DNA of 64,000 nt from Symbiodinium kawagutii (taxonomy: Eukaryota > Sar > Dinophyceae > Suessiales > Symbiodiniaceae). Every line of letters starts with the position of its first letter. Position 1 is the first letter of the stretch. Shown piece after piece: positions 1-10,649 of the stretch. A program made the translations under genes and the position numbers. The stretch lies in NCBI GenBank assembly GCA_009767595.1, contig VSDK01018921.1:311954-375953 (forward strand), in the 5' to 3' direction. Below the pieces are notes generated by a model. That model was not told where the DNA came from. It saw nothing but the letters and a program-made list of their open reading frames with translations, and did no database searches.

Positions 1-3
1 GAC

Positions 4-41
<38 letters not shown>

Positions 42-90
42 CGATGATTGTGGTGATGATGATGGTGATGATGATGATGATGATCGATCG
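1..90. repeat. (GAT)n microsatellite
   Basis: Near-perfect GAT/ATG trinucleotide tract, interrupted by single GAC, TGT and GGT units after about position 40. The open frame across it reads poly-Met and is not coding. Confidence 0.95.
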
Positions 91-1383
91 ATCGACCATG
101 ACAATTCATGAATGTTTAATGATTAACTTTGGTAGTTGTAAGGTTATCATGAGGTTGCAAGTGTTCCCTGGCACCTGTGCCCAAATTTGATGCTAAGATG
201 CGTGTCTGAGCTAGGTGCGAGTACAGACAGGGATGGCGATTCAAGAGTGGCATGTGACTGGAACATGGCCCATATCCACAACAACAGAGCAAGCAAAGAA
301 AACATTGCTGGTATTTCCAGATCAATTGAAACTTCCCGTTGCACTACAACAAACAAGTTCTCCGATGAAATATTCTTGAAACTCCGCAGATCAGCAACAA
401 CGAAGCAGGTGCCGATTTCGAGGACATTTCCGGAACCTTCCCCAAATGTGCAACGACACGGCAAGCCCCTGGTCCCTTGACAAAACCTTCCCCGAAATTC
501 CCTAGCATGCATTAATGGCGAAAAAACAGGTCCCTGGCAGGTTGATCGATAACTTCTCCTCCCTGCGCCCGTCCACAAAGAAATGTGTTCAGTGATAGAT
601 CGGCAGCAAAGACAGAGACTGCTATCTGCATTGGGGTGACTGTGTGCATGGTTTTAATGCCGCGATGTGTGTTGTCATAGGAGTTTCCAAAACCTATTTT
701 GAATTGGTTCTACTGGCTGTTCAACGGGGTTTCCCATGACCATGCGTTATAACTATCCCCAACAGACCGGCGAACGTACAAGCAAGATCAACAAGCTCAT
801 CAAAGTGCGGCCACATTTTCGACCATCTCTGCTGGACGTGTTGGTTCTCAGGTGGCAAAAGATGTGGCAATTCCTCAGGAATTGAGGCCCCCTTGGATCC
901 TCTCGCACTGCCTGACATACCAAACCTGACACGTCGAAAGGTGTCTACAAATGATGCTGCTGTGGCCCCGGGTTCCACCCGGCCGGTGAGTTGCACCCGA
1001 ATCACACAAACGTAGAGAATACCTTATTGTTGTCGAGTGTTGCATGACAACAACTTTGGAGGGCAACCAAACCATGCCATCTGCAGCCACTTGACCTACG
1101 CAACGTTAAACTGACAACGTCTGGCGAAAAGCTCAGAATTTGTGCTGGACCCAAAAATCACAGCAGAAAGAGCAACGTAAAGCGGGCCAGACGGATTAGT
1201 GCAGCTAAGAAAAAGGTTCGGGCAGTTCAGCCATCTGAACCTTCATGAGAAGCTGAAGAACCAACATTCCTATCCAGTCCTCTGAAAGGTTGAAAATATG
1301 TCTCGGATGTATCCCGACACCTCATTGAAATCTGCTGACTCGATGTTGCTATGTCGGTGACCCACGGCACCTCCACCTGCCAG
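91..1383. other. No gene recognised
   Basis: Mixed-composition sequence with several short overlapping open frames on both strands, none with a recognisable domain or convincing composition. It lies 3' of the membrane-protein gene and could hold its last exon or 3' UTR: the last open frame of that gene contains a GT (GGCTCAG|GTCACA) just before its stop. Confidence 0.5.
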
Positions 1384-2660
1384 TTAGTCCTTGTGACCTG
1401 AGCCTCTCCAGAAGACAAGGCAGATTGTCGCAATGTAAAAGATGGAAACCAACAAAGCGGGAACAACAAGGAATCCAACAGAATTCCATTCCACGCCAAT
1501 GAGCATAGTGGAGGGCAACTCAGCATCTGAACTCCTGACGAAACAAGCATGACCTTCTTCGAAGCCAGCAAGACCAAGGGCTGCTGACTCCATGGATTCG
1601 ATCTCTGCTATCAGCTCTTGGGTGTTCTGAGTGAAACTTGCAGCTCCTACTCCAAGCTCAGACACTGCAGTGCCCACAACTAAAAGCAAGGTTCCCATGC
1701 TGACTTGTTCGATGTCGTAATACTGGAGGAAGGTATCAAGAAGCTCACAGAGAGATCCGAAAATGGCAAGCCCAATATTGGTCCATGCGAAGGTGACGAT
1801 GGAATCGACGAGATCTTCAAGTTTTACCAGACTGGCTATGCCATCACCATATTGAAAGCAGAAACTGCCTCGCACTGTAGCGACGGCTTCGATCGCTTCG
1901 GCACTCACTGTCACGAGCCTGGCCTCCAGGATTATGTCTGCCAGAAAGTTGACAAGGGATACCAAAAAAACATATCTATTGAATCTGGAGAACCCGAAAC
2001 TGCCAGCAACCATTAGGAATATAATGCCCAAGCTATCTACGATAATGTCGCCAATCTCAGCTTCACGAATGGAGGCGATAGCCCGCTTGACAACTTGCCA
2101 TGGTCTGCACTGTTTTCCTTCTCCTTCGCACAAATGCCTCTCCGCTGACGAAGAGGCATAGACAAAGCCTCTGCAAATGGAAAGGTTGGCCTGCTCTTGT
2201 GCGCAAAATCCTTCCGGCACTTGCGAATTGAACTCAACAACTTCTTTTGAGCAGCTTGGACCAAAATGATCCGGACCGCACTCACAAGCGCCTATCCAAT
2301 TGCAGATGTCACTGTTAAGAATGCACTCATCACGAGCATAGCTTCTGCATATGGTAGCAGCTGCTTCAGTCTTTTCTGTGCATCCAATCCATTGGCCTTG
2401 ATTCTTACAACTCTGTCCGGTTTGGGTCAAACTCCACGAACACATGTCTTGGGTGTTACACTCCTCCTTTGTGGTCATGGTGCTGCAGTACTCTTGCAAG
2501 GCACCCTCTTCTACTCCCTGGCAGCTCCAGGAGTGCACGAGGGCAGTGTCTTCCTTGTACTGGCAATGCACCCGACTTTCGCAAGATTCTCTTGTTTTGT
2601 ACTGCTGACAACCTCCCGAGATGCCAGGACGTGGATGGCAAACAGGTTGAACTACACACA
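1384..2660 (-). CDS. Cys-rich multi-pass membrane protein, main exon
   Basis: Open frame of about 420 residues on the minus strand. The first ~190 residues are rich in cysteine, with repeated CxxY/CxW spacings and one EGF-like cluster (CECGPDHFGPSC), as expected of a secreted or extracellular region. About five hydrophobic segments follow: near IIVDSLGIIFLMVAG, YVFLVSLVNFLADII, IVTFAWTNIGLAIFG, MGTLLLVVGTAVSEL and VGFLVVPALLVSIFY. The chain ends with a short basic tail (FWRGSGHKD). I do not recognise the family. Layout suggests a surface protein with a disulfide-rich ectodomain. The first ~15 residues of the open frame are probably out of frame with the upstream exon, so the real exon starts near SGGCQQYK. 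A possible GT donor just before the stop means the C-terminus could continue. Confidence 0.75.
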
Positions 2661-2673
2661 TGGTTTGGGATGT

Positions 2674-2849
2674 AAGCAACTCCACAGAGAATCAATGTCT
2701 GCTGCAGTTTTGCATGCTTGGCCTTCTCCAGTCTCGCAATGCAATCTTTCACGTGCGGCATTACAAAGACATGGGCGAGTGTAAGTTCGACAAGTAGTCC
2801 CCCTGGTACATCCACTTGCACGGCAGAGCTTGTTGAGGATTCTGTTGTC
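2674..2849 (-). CDS. Cys-rich upstream exon of the membrane-protein gene
   Basis: In the minus frame that starts after a good acceptor (TTTCGACAG|GACAAC) the sequence reads about 58 residues with ten cysteines (RASGCTRGTTC, TRPCLCNAARERLHC, SLWSCLHPKPC), matching the composition of the next exon. It ends at a stop shared with GTGTAG. Reaching the following Cys-rich frame requires either a very short intron of about 45 bp or a frameshift. Confidence 0.6.
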
Positions 2850-2897
2850 CTGTCGAAAGCAGCCAGTTTAGGTGTCACACTCGACTGCTTCCGACAG

Positions 2898-2998
2898 GAC
2901 GACACTTCAGACAGGGTGTCTGAGAATGCAAGGCTGCGACTCGTGTCACACTCAAGTCACAGAATTACATTCTCAGACACCCTGTCTGAAGTGTCGTC
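2898..2998. repeat. Perfect 31-bp inverted repeat
   Basis: Arms at 2898-2928 and 2968-2998 are exact reverse complements (GACGACACTTCAGACAGGGT...), separated by a 39-bp loop. The hairpin lies on the predicted first exon/intron junction of the Cys-rich membrane-protein gene, and the candidate donor (GACAG|GGTGTC) falls inside an arm. Confidence 0.95.
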
Positions 2999-3073
2999 AG
3001 GGCTGCACCCGTGCAAGGTCAGCGCCCACAGGACCACGGCACACATCAAACTACCAAAAGCACCGTGAAGCAT
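2982..3073 (-). CDS. Signal-peptide exon of the membrane-protein gene
   Basis: Minus-strand ATG at 3073 opens a short frame with a typical signal peptide: MLHGAFGSLMC followed by a hydrophobic core (AVVLWALTLHG) and a Cys/Ser cleavage region. The frame closes within about 38 residues, so a donor is needed; GACAG|GGTGTC near 2982 is the best candidate. Position and orientation make it the first exon of the downstream Cys-rich gene, giving a secretory N-terminus consistent with its ectodomain and membrane segments. Confidence 0.6.
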
Positions 3074-3089
3074 CTTGCCTCCAGTGATG

Positions 3090-4240
3090 TCACCCGTGGG
3101 CGCAACTTGAGCAAAACTGTGAAGCCAAGTGAGGTGAATTCAGAGCAAGGAGTCTAGGACTCTTGAAACGGTCTTGCCAGGTTTGGTGGTGTGTGAGAAG
3201 GGGCTGCTCAAACTGTATCATGCGGTCACTGTTCGAAGACCTCAGCAACACTGTGTGAGATGAATGCTGTTTTTGTGCTTCCAAGCGACTCAGAAGCTAT
3301 GATCAATGCAATTCGTCTCAAAACGATAATGCTGCTGCACCTTTTTGCCACACCCACCCAACACAATCAGTCTTCAATCTCACCGCGGAAGTGCTGTCCA
3401 CCATCCTCCGAACAACTGGCTGTGAAGCTTTGCAGACTTTTCCGCGCCTTGAAGTTTCTCTACGTTGTTCCAGTTCAAGCCTCTTCAATCCATGTGTGCT
3501 CAGAATGCCGCTTGCCTAACTTGATTTTGAAAGGGATTGTGGTACGCTGCTTATCTGTGTCTTTTAAACATAAATGCGCTTGTCAAACGACATTTCAATC
3601 ATACACTTCTCAAACAATAGCATCCCCCTAAGAATGCTGCTATTGACCTCACCATCGGCTACAACAGCAAGTCCAACAGTCATTTCTTCCAAACGACCCC
3701 GCCCAAACCACGACCATCATCATGTTTGTTTAAAGAGCTCCTCGGATGCGAATACAAAACTCACCCACCTCTAATCACTCAAATCTGATGGGATCGCAAT
3801 CTCATGAAAGTGGTGGCCCGCCAAAAGGCACAGGTTGGTGATGGTCCTCATTGATCTTTGTTCTCCCAAGAACCGGGTTGGTGACCCTCACTATGGGTGG
3901 AATATTCACAAATTACCTGTTGAAATATCGACCGGTTCCATATTGAGCTCCGAAAAATCTTTGTTCCGTCACGACACTCGTTGCGAATCTAGTGCCCTTC
4001 CCCCCACCAGGACATTGTATTTCTTATCTGCCAACGAGTGTGATCGCAGGCGAAGGTGAAGCAACAACCCCAACCAGCGCCAGCAGTGGAACCAACAGCG
4101 GAATCCCTGGGCTGACCCCCAGGCTGGTAATAGCGTGGTCAGCACCAGTTCCACAGCCGGACATGTAGGTGTCTCCACTCTTTCAGATTTACGTTCGTTT
4201 CTAGTGATCCCTCGAACGATGCGGTTGGGAGTGCGGGCAT
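3090..4240. other. No gene recognised (possible promoter side of membrane-protein gene)
   Basis: Upstream of the signal-peptide exon. Several overlapping frames exist on both strands but none shows domain-like or exon-like structure. No promoter motif can be named with confidence. Confidence 0.5.
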
Positions 4241-4415
4241 CATGTTAACGTTCACTTGCACTTGCTTCATGAAGTTGATGCTACGTCACGCCAGGGTTGG
4301 GCTGGGGTGGGGGCGTCATGTTGACGTTCACTTGCACTTGATTCATGAAGTTGATGCTGCGTCACGCCAGGGTTGGGCTGGGGTAGGGGGTATGTTAACG
4401 TTCATTTGCACTTGT
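4241..4415. repeat. Tandem repeat, about 75-bp unit, 2.3 copies
   Basis: The unit runs TTAACGTTCACTTGCACTTG, TTCATGAAGTTGATGC, ACGTCACGCCAGGG, then a G-rich tail (TTGGGCTGGGGTGGGGG). It occurs at about 4241, 4318 and (partly) 4394. It shares the GTTAACGTTC segment and G-rich tail with the larger array at 4866-5330. Confidence 0.9.
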
Positions 4416-4865
4416 TTCAAGAAAAGTGTCCTGGAATGTCAAACCTCTGTTGTTCCAGAGGGTCTGGCGTCAAACGTTGCCACCACAAACACCATTGCAA
4501 TTCATGGGAGCTCTGAAAGCTGTCCTGTCCATTTGACGTGATGCTGGCCCAAAAAAGTAGTTTCTGACAAGGTCCGAATTGTCTGTGCATCTATGAATGG
4601 ACAGAAACATATGAAAAACGTGAGGTATTTGTTGGATGAACAGAAGAGAATGTTAACAAAAACACACGGCCGTCTGTGGAACGTGTACCGCGTAGTTGGT
4701 CCACGGTGCGTATTCCGCCGTGGTAAAACATGCATTTTTCTGTGTTTTTGACATTTTTCATGTGTGTGTTCGTGTATCATGGCAGGTTTTCATTTGTACA
4801 AATTGACATGAATACGACATCGAGCATCTTCTTTCGCCGTTCACGTGGATGCCGATATGGAAGAC
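4416..4865. other. Spacer between the two related G-rich arrays
   Basis: No repeat unit and no convincing coding frame were seen here; the open frames are short and low in quality on both strands. Confidence 0.5.
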
Positions 4866-5330
4866 ATTCGTTGGATGTTGACGTTGCTTGATGTTGCTTC
4901 ATGACTTGCATGCTATGGGTTTGCTCGGGTAGGGTGTGCTGGGGTGGGGTGGGGGGGGCATGTTAACGTTCGTTGAACTTGCGTCGTGCATTGTTTGCTA
5001 GGTGCAGGATGTTCGTTGGATGTTGACGTTGCTTGACGTTGCTTCATGACTTGCATGCTATGGGTCTGCTCGGGTAGGGTGGGGTGGGGGGGGCATGTTA
5101 ACGTTCTTTGAACTTGCGTCATGCGTGGTTTGCTGCGTGCAGGATGTCCGTTGGATGTTGACGTTGCTTGACATTGCTTCATGACTTGCATGCTATGGGT
5201 TTGCTCGGGTAGGGTGGGGTGGGGTGGGGTGGGGGGGGTCATGTTAACGTTCGTTGAACTTGCGTCGCGCATGGTTTGCTACGTGCAGGATGTTCGTTGG
5301 ATGTTGACGTTGCTTGACATTGCTGCATGA
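4866..5330. repeat. G-rich tandem array, 135-146-bp unit
   Basis: The segment TTCGTTGGATGTTGACGTTG recurs at 4867, 5012, 5147 (one change) and 5293. Each unit also carries CATGACTTGCATGCTATGGG and a G-run block such as GGGTAGGGTGGGGTGGGG, then GTTAACGTTC. Unit length varies mainly in the G-run block. Multiple GGG runs within 30 bases give each unit potential to fold as a G-quadruplex on the plus strand. Confidence 0.9.
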
Positions 5331-5765
5331 AGTACATGGGCTGGCGCAGCTCTTTGAAGGTGAAGACACCCAAAGAGTTTTTGAATCACTTGGTTCGAAT
5401 CTTGTGAGAAAAAAGTAGTTTGCCCGATGGCATGAAGTGATTTTGGTGCATGTCCCATCAAGAGATCAGACTCAAAAAGTGCAAATCGCAATGTAAATGG
5501 TGACTTCAGACAACATTCCCACAGCTAAGCGGGTCTTACATTTCTCACGGCGGAAAATGAGCCATGGTCCTAGTTACCCTCCAGAACTCGAGAGAAGCCT
5601 TTGTTCGCCCGGGTTTTCAACCACAAAATTCCCCATGATTTGTTCAAGTATGCAGGTCCTGACATCTCTGGAAGGCACCAAAAAATGGGCCAAGAGCCAT
5701 GATCATCAGCGTGATCCGCCCAATGATCAACCCCTCGGTTGTTTAGCCTACGGCCACCATGAGGT

Positions 5766-5868
5766 GGTTTTTCAAAATAGGGTACCCCCCAAATCACCCA
5801 ATGAAATGTTGATCATTTATACAGTAAATCTATAACCAACTATTTTTTGGGTTCCCCATTTTGAGACC
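5766..5868. repeat. Foldback (MITE- or introner-like) element
   Basis: Left end GGTTTTTCAAAATAGGGTAC and right end TTCCCCATTTTGAGACC are imperfect inverted repeats of about 25 bp, about 100 bp end to end. The same terminal sequence recurs at 7906-7999, 9741-9817 and 38289-38394. No coding capacity. Confidence 0.7.
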
Positions 5869-5885
5869 CATAAATCCACAACCAT

Positions 5886-6010
5886 TTCCACTTGATCCAT
5901 GGGCCGTTGCTGCTTCCAGTGTCCTACGACGAAGAGCCGCCAAGGCCGCATCAAAGCTTGGAGTTGCCCCAGTTGTGGACCTCAAGGGCTGGCATCGAAA
6001 TCACATCGCA
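5886..6010 (-). CDS. Exon-like GC-rich island
   Basis: In the minus strand one frame reads CQPLRSTTGATPSFD then AALAALRRRTLEAATAHGS, an alanine/arginine helix-like composition. The plus strand also has an open frame (DPWAVAASSVLRRRAAKAA), so strand is not certain. Minus is chosen because other islands of this region favour it. Unknown function. Confidence 0.35.
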
Positions 6011-6039
6011 ACATCGCATCCGACTCCTCGGTTGGTTCA

Positions 6040-7190
6040 TGATAGCCGGTGATGATGAATGATGATGAATGATGGCTAATTGTGGTTAATGATGGTCAAT
6101 GGTGGTTAATGATGGTTTCATGGCTGAATAACGGGTTGATACTAGCTAAATAGTGGTTCATGACGGCTTGATGATGGCTTGAAGATAGTCTTATGATGGC
6201 TGGATGATGATCGGTGATGGCTCTATGATGATGGATGATGGTTTGATGGCTAAAGAATGGTTCATGATGGTGTAATGATGCTCCAATTTGCCGAAGTTCA
6301 TTTTGGCGGTTGATCCTCTTTGATGACAGTTGAGACAGCACCCGGGGATAGCAACCACCCACAACAATCTAACTATCGAGAACTGGTTCTGCTGGTCGGT
6401 AAAAAGATTTACAATCATGGATGGCAATGATTTCGAGCAAGTACGCATCGACAATTGACAAAGACAAGTAGGAAAACACTAAAGTCTACCTGAATTACCT
6501 AGGAATTGGTTTTTGTGGTTTAGCTGTGCTGGTGCAGAAAGGTCAATCCTCTTCCACGCTTTCGCTATTGTTCATGATGATCACTGTGGCAATCGATGAT
6601 CGTGGTTGATGATATTTTGGAACGGTTAAACCGAGCAGATCCCGCAACTGAATGTGTGTTGCCAACCCTACTAATCAAACTCAAAGTTGCTCCGCAAAGC
6701 ATTTAGCGTAGCCAACAAATCATTTTGGAGTGCAGTGGGTCACAAGATTCAAGCGCTTTTGGATTCACACAAAAAATATGCAGTAATGCCTCATTCTTCA
6801 TAGTGTCACCCCAATGTTTGGGTTTCTATTGTTCAAAATCCTCATGTTTCAATTTTTGCTTGCAGTACTCTTATGGCAATGAGCCTTCCAAAATGGATTC
6901 CCAGCCATTGATTGCTGCCTCAACTTTCCTGGCCATTCCTAGATCTACGCCCATCAATGGACACACCCCAATTGCTGGTTCATGTTTCTTTATCTCCATG
7001 TTGTTGATCATTCTCGATTGTTGGTTGTTACAAACAATCTTACTGTTGGTGCACTTCATATCGTGATTGTTCTTATTGACCATTATGAACAATAATGGTT
7101 GATCATAAATCATAAACGATGATTATGGTCAATAATCACATAACTAACCAATTTTGGTTGATGAACCATTACTACAATCTGGACAATTAC
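6040..7190. other. AT-rich GAT/ATC-degenerate intron-like DNA
   Basis: Built largely of drifting copies of TGATGGTT/AATGATGG/CATCATGG. No coding frame with real composition. It looks like decayed trinucleotide repeat inside introns or between genes. Confidence 0.6.
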
Positions 7191-7194
7191 TGCG

Positions 7195-7333
7195 GGGGGA
7201 TGTGTTGATCCCTTGTTGGCTCCAGCAACACATCCCCTACAACGCGTTGCCATCGACCATGGCACGCAACCACTGCGCTCCAAGCGGCCGCTTGCTGCGA
7301 TGGCTCAAAGAGTTCGATCCGAATTTTGCCTCG
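7195..7333 (-). CDS. Exon-like GC-rich island
   Basis: Minus frame reads KIRIELFEPSQQAAAWSAVV then ACHGRWQRVVGD after an AG (TCACGAG|GC). The plus strand is also open (IPCWLQQHIPYNALPS). Sharp rise in GC against flanking AT-rich sequence. No domain recognised. Confidence 0.35.
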
Positions 7334-7728
7334 TGAGGTGACAGTTCACCCCGGTGGAAAGGCATATCTCTTGGGCTGGTTGTTTGTGGTGAGTTGATGG
7401 TGGTTCATAGTTGGTTGATTGTGGTGAGTCGATGGCTAATAGTTGGTTGACCAGTTGATTGTATATACCTTCTGACGGGGCGCATTTACCCCTGGTGAAA
7501 TCTTCCAGGAAACTGTTGCCAGGTTTCGACACATCCAAGAAGGTAGCTTGAAGGACCTAACCAAAATCACTTGATTAATCAGATGAACACTTCCCAGGTT
7601 CGGTGATCACGCATCATTTGCATCATTTACATCATTTACCCTCATTCACCGTCCTTCATCACCATTAACCATGGAAATTCTCTATTTTTCACCATAGTCA
7701 TCTCAGTCAGAGTTATTGGTTCATCACG

Positions 7729-7870
7729 GGTCCGCCCAGTTTCATCCATGGATTGCATGCGCCGGCGCGACCTCGGGCAAGGCCCTTGCTCTCCAAATAC
7801 CTGGGCAGACTTTCGTCGCGCACTTCCGCAACGGTTGTCACAGATTGCTGAAGCATGATCTCAACATCAC
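7729..7870 (-). CDS. Exon-like GC-rich island
   Basis: Minus frame reads QQSVTTVAEVRDESLPRYLE then SKGLARGRAGACNPW, preceded by a good acceptor (ATCATGCTTCAG|CA). A second minus frame is open across the same block, so the reading frame is uncertain. No family recognised. Confidence 0.35.
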
Positions 7871-7905
7871 ACATGGCAGAGAAATCCCTTGTATAGGCAA
7901 CGGTG

Positions 7906-7999
7906 GTTTCTCAAGTCATAGAGGGACCCCAAAATCATCCATTGATCATCTTGAACAGACTATTTGGGGACGATTTGGGGCTCCCTTATTTTGAGAAAC
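7906..7999. repeat. Foldback (MITE- or introner-like) element
   Basis: Left end GTTTCTCAAGTCATAGAGGG ACCCC and right end GGGGCTCCCTTATTTTGAGA AAC form inverted repeats of about 30 bp with a ~35-bp centre. Its left end matches the right end (inverted) of the copy at 38289-38394. Confidence 0.75.
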
Positions 8000-8267
8000 A
8001 GCCATGTAGTAAATTTCATTTCAATCCTGAAGCATTCATTCGATCCAATCAACCGAACCACATCCTCAAGCATTCGATCTCATAAACCAGCCTATGAACC
8101 ACCATAACCACCACAAAAATCATCCATTTCATCTCATAAACCACCATTTTTGTTGCACTTTGCATGCTTTTAGGGGGCATAAACCACCATAAAAATCATC
8201 CATTTGACCTCACAAACCACCATCTCAACCCACCTCAAACCCACCCTCCCTTTCTCCCACGTGCCAC

Positions 8268-8400
8268 GTGCCACCACGTCACCGACCGATGCCCGCCAGC
8301 AACTCCTGCACCTTCTCCTTCCGCGGCGGAGTTCCTTTGGCGCGGAGACTCAGATAGACCTCGGCTGCGGGGTCCGGTCCTTGGGAAGCTCGGGGTGCGA
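8268..8400 (-). CDS. Exon-like GC-rich island
   Basis: Minus frame reads GPDPAAEVYLSLRAKGTPP then RKEKVQELLAGIGR and runs into a GT donor (GGCATCG|GTCGGTG). Charged, helix-like composition supports coding. One of the two best-supported islands of the 5.9-10.6 kb cluster. Confidence 0.45.
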
Positions 8401-8409
8401 TGGGAAGCT

Positions 8410-9290
8410 ATGGTGAATTTCAGTGGTAAAATGGTTGGTTTTCATCATCAATGATATCAACTACCATGGTGATATCAGTGGTTAATCATCGAAACCATGA
8501 GCTGGTAACATCAATTCATAGCAATGGTAAGCAATGCATGTAAGCTGGGAATCAATTCATAAGCTGGGAAACCATAAGCTATGGTAACATATTGATTAGT
8601 GAATTTCAGGGATAATCAATTTCAGTGGTAACATAATTCACCAGTTACATGTTCAAGTTCTCATTGATTGGTGAATTTCAGGGGTGAAATAACTAGTTTT
8701 GATCAACAATGACATCAACTACTATGGTGATATGATTTCAGTGGAATCTCAGCTATGGTTGATCTCGATGATGGTCAGTGTGTAGTAAAATGCGATTTAT
8801 CATCAACAGATTAGTTGAACTATGGTTGATTCAGTTAGTGTTGAATCATGGGTAATGATTGATGGTCAGTTCGTGCTGAATCATGGGTCAACGGTGGTTC
8901 TTGCTGAAGCATTACATTTTACAGCTACGCAATGACCAAGAGGATCGATTTTCATGAACGACCTTGACATCAAAAATAGCCTGCTCATCAGAATCATTAT
9001 TTTTTCTTACCAGCTGTTTTTGACCAACCATTCACCAACCATCACACAGCTGGTGTCTCTGGTCAATACATGCCCTTGTGCATTGTCTCCTAATGCTGGA
9101 TAATGCTGGTCATGATCCCTTGCAGAATCATCAATCATCTTGAACAATGATCAGCCAATGCTCGACTCTCTTGATCAAGCGGTCATTGATCATTCAACCA
9201 TTTTCCTTAACCAATGAACTGCCAATGAACCATTCTTAACCTTGACCTAACATTGACCCACCGTTAGCCGTTCGCCCACCATCCACTACC
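8410..9290. other. AT-rich degenerate intron-like DNA
   Basis: Repeats of GTGATATCA, TTTCAGTGGTAA, GGTGAATTTCAG and ATCATGGGT. No exon-like block seen. Confidence 0.6.
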
Positions 9291-9377
9291 AACCGTTTGG
9301 TTGCTGGGTGGGCCGAACGGGCTCAGGCGCTAAGTCCTGAACCAAGGGCTGTAGTGGGAAGGGACCAACATCAAGTT

Positions 9378-9432
9378 GTGGTGGCTTGCGGCCCTCGTGA
9401 GATGAAGTCCCCGATAGCCTCAATCGGAGGTA
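9378..9432 (-). CDS. Short exon-like island
   Basis: Minus frame reads PPIEAIGDFISRGPQATTT before a stop. Short, so support rests on composition and on lying in the series of GC-rich islands. Confidence 0.25.
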
Positions 9433-9740
9433 GCCTTACGCAGCTTTGCTTATTGCGACAATATGCGACAGTATCTATGCTTTAGCCAGAGCTCCAGGCA
9501 GGGGCGTTCAATGTGGGGTGAAAAGATTCTTTCAAAATTGAGGATTCTCCTCAGGAGGGTCACAGTCCAAGACATTGAATGGCACCCCGTTGCACCTAAA
9601 GGGTCAAGATTGTACCCGCCGGTGAATGGTGGCCGACGATTTGGTACGTGCTGACACTCTATATTGTAAAGCTGGGTAGGTGTGGTGGGACGAGGATCCA
9701 AGCGATTGAAGTGGTTGCAGATGTTTTCGCCAATACGGCG

Positions 9741-9817
9741 GTTTCTCAAAATGGGGGTACCCTCAAATCATCCTTTTTCAATCATTTCTAGCAATGAACC
9801 AACTTTTTTGGGGCTGC
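9741..9817. repeat. Partial foldback element
   Basis: Left end GTTTCTCAAAATGGGGGTAC CC matches the foldback family at 5766 and 7906; the right end is reduced to TTTTTTGGGGCTGCC. Confidence 0.55.
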
Positions 9818-10145
9818 CGCCCGGTCCTTCACCACACTCATCATCACTTGGACCACCTGAGCGGTCAGGCCACGGAAGAAGCCACGGAAGCCACTGCTGG
9901 ACATGTTTCGGACTCATAAGATGCAGCTAACAAACAAAGATTGATTAAGCAAGTATCAATTAGTGGCTTCTATAGTAGTTTAATCTCTGGATATTCTGCT
10001 CTTAATCCAATTCTACAAACCAGACATACCAAGATGCAGTGAGAAGCAATAGGTGCATCATAATTTGATGAAGCAATGCTTAAGCAATGTCGACCATACC
10101 AAGCACAAGGTGCTGGACATACCAAGCCACGGTGATACCACATAT

Positions 10146-10240
10146 CTTGGGACCCCCTGCGCCGGGTTCGACGCCAAAATGGTCCTGGAGGAAGTGGCAG
10201 AGCTCGGCAGCCTGCGACCCAACGACGCCGGGTGACGGTT
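10146..10240 (-). CDS. Exon-like GC-rich island
   Basis: Minus frame reads PGVVGSQAAELCHFLQDHF then GVEPGAGGPKI. The plus strand is also open (AGFDAKMVLEEVAELG). Both are protein-like; minus agrees with the neighbouring islands. No family named. Confidence 0.4.
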
Positions 10241-10513
10241 AGGTGAAGGATGGTTACCCTCCGGTAGTCCCTTACCTGGCTGGCTGGATTTTAACCAAAT
10301 TTTCTAGTGAAACCCTGGGAAACCATCAATAAATGGTGGATTTTCCATTGCCAGGTTGGTTTACCAGAGGGTATGGCTAAAAGTAGGAGATGGCTAAGGC
10401 TAAGTTAAGGATGGTTGACCAGCTGATGATTGATGGCTAGTGATGTTTAATGTTTGTTTCATGGGAAAGCATTGTCTGACAAATGTCTGGGGTGGTGTCC
10501 TGCGAATCAAACA

Positions 10514-10627
10514 TTAATTCTGCAGAGCAGTACCCCACGTTCTTGTGATGGCTTGCTGATTTGACCCCAGATCTGCCTCAATCTTGGGCATGTCGGCCTC
10601 CCTGGCGAAAACCTCCACCAGCGGCAT
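10514..10627 (-). CDS. Exon-like island with ATG, possible first exon
   Basis: Minus ATG at 10627 opens MPLVEVFAREADMPKIEADL then GSNQQAITRTWG, closing at TAA 10514. A GT (GGG|GTCAAA) after LG could be the donor. Could be the 5' coding exon of the 5.9-10.6 kb series. Function unknown. Confidence 0.4.
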   Translation of the reverse strand: MPLVEVFAREADMPKIEADLGSNQQAITRTWGTALQN

Positions 10628-10649
10628 GTTTTAAGTGGCAAGTCGCCCA

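Noticed and set aside
4241-5330. CRISPR-like regular repeats
   Set aside because: The whole unit repeats, with no unique spacers; eukaryotic context.
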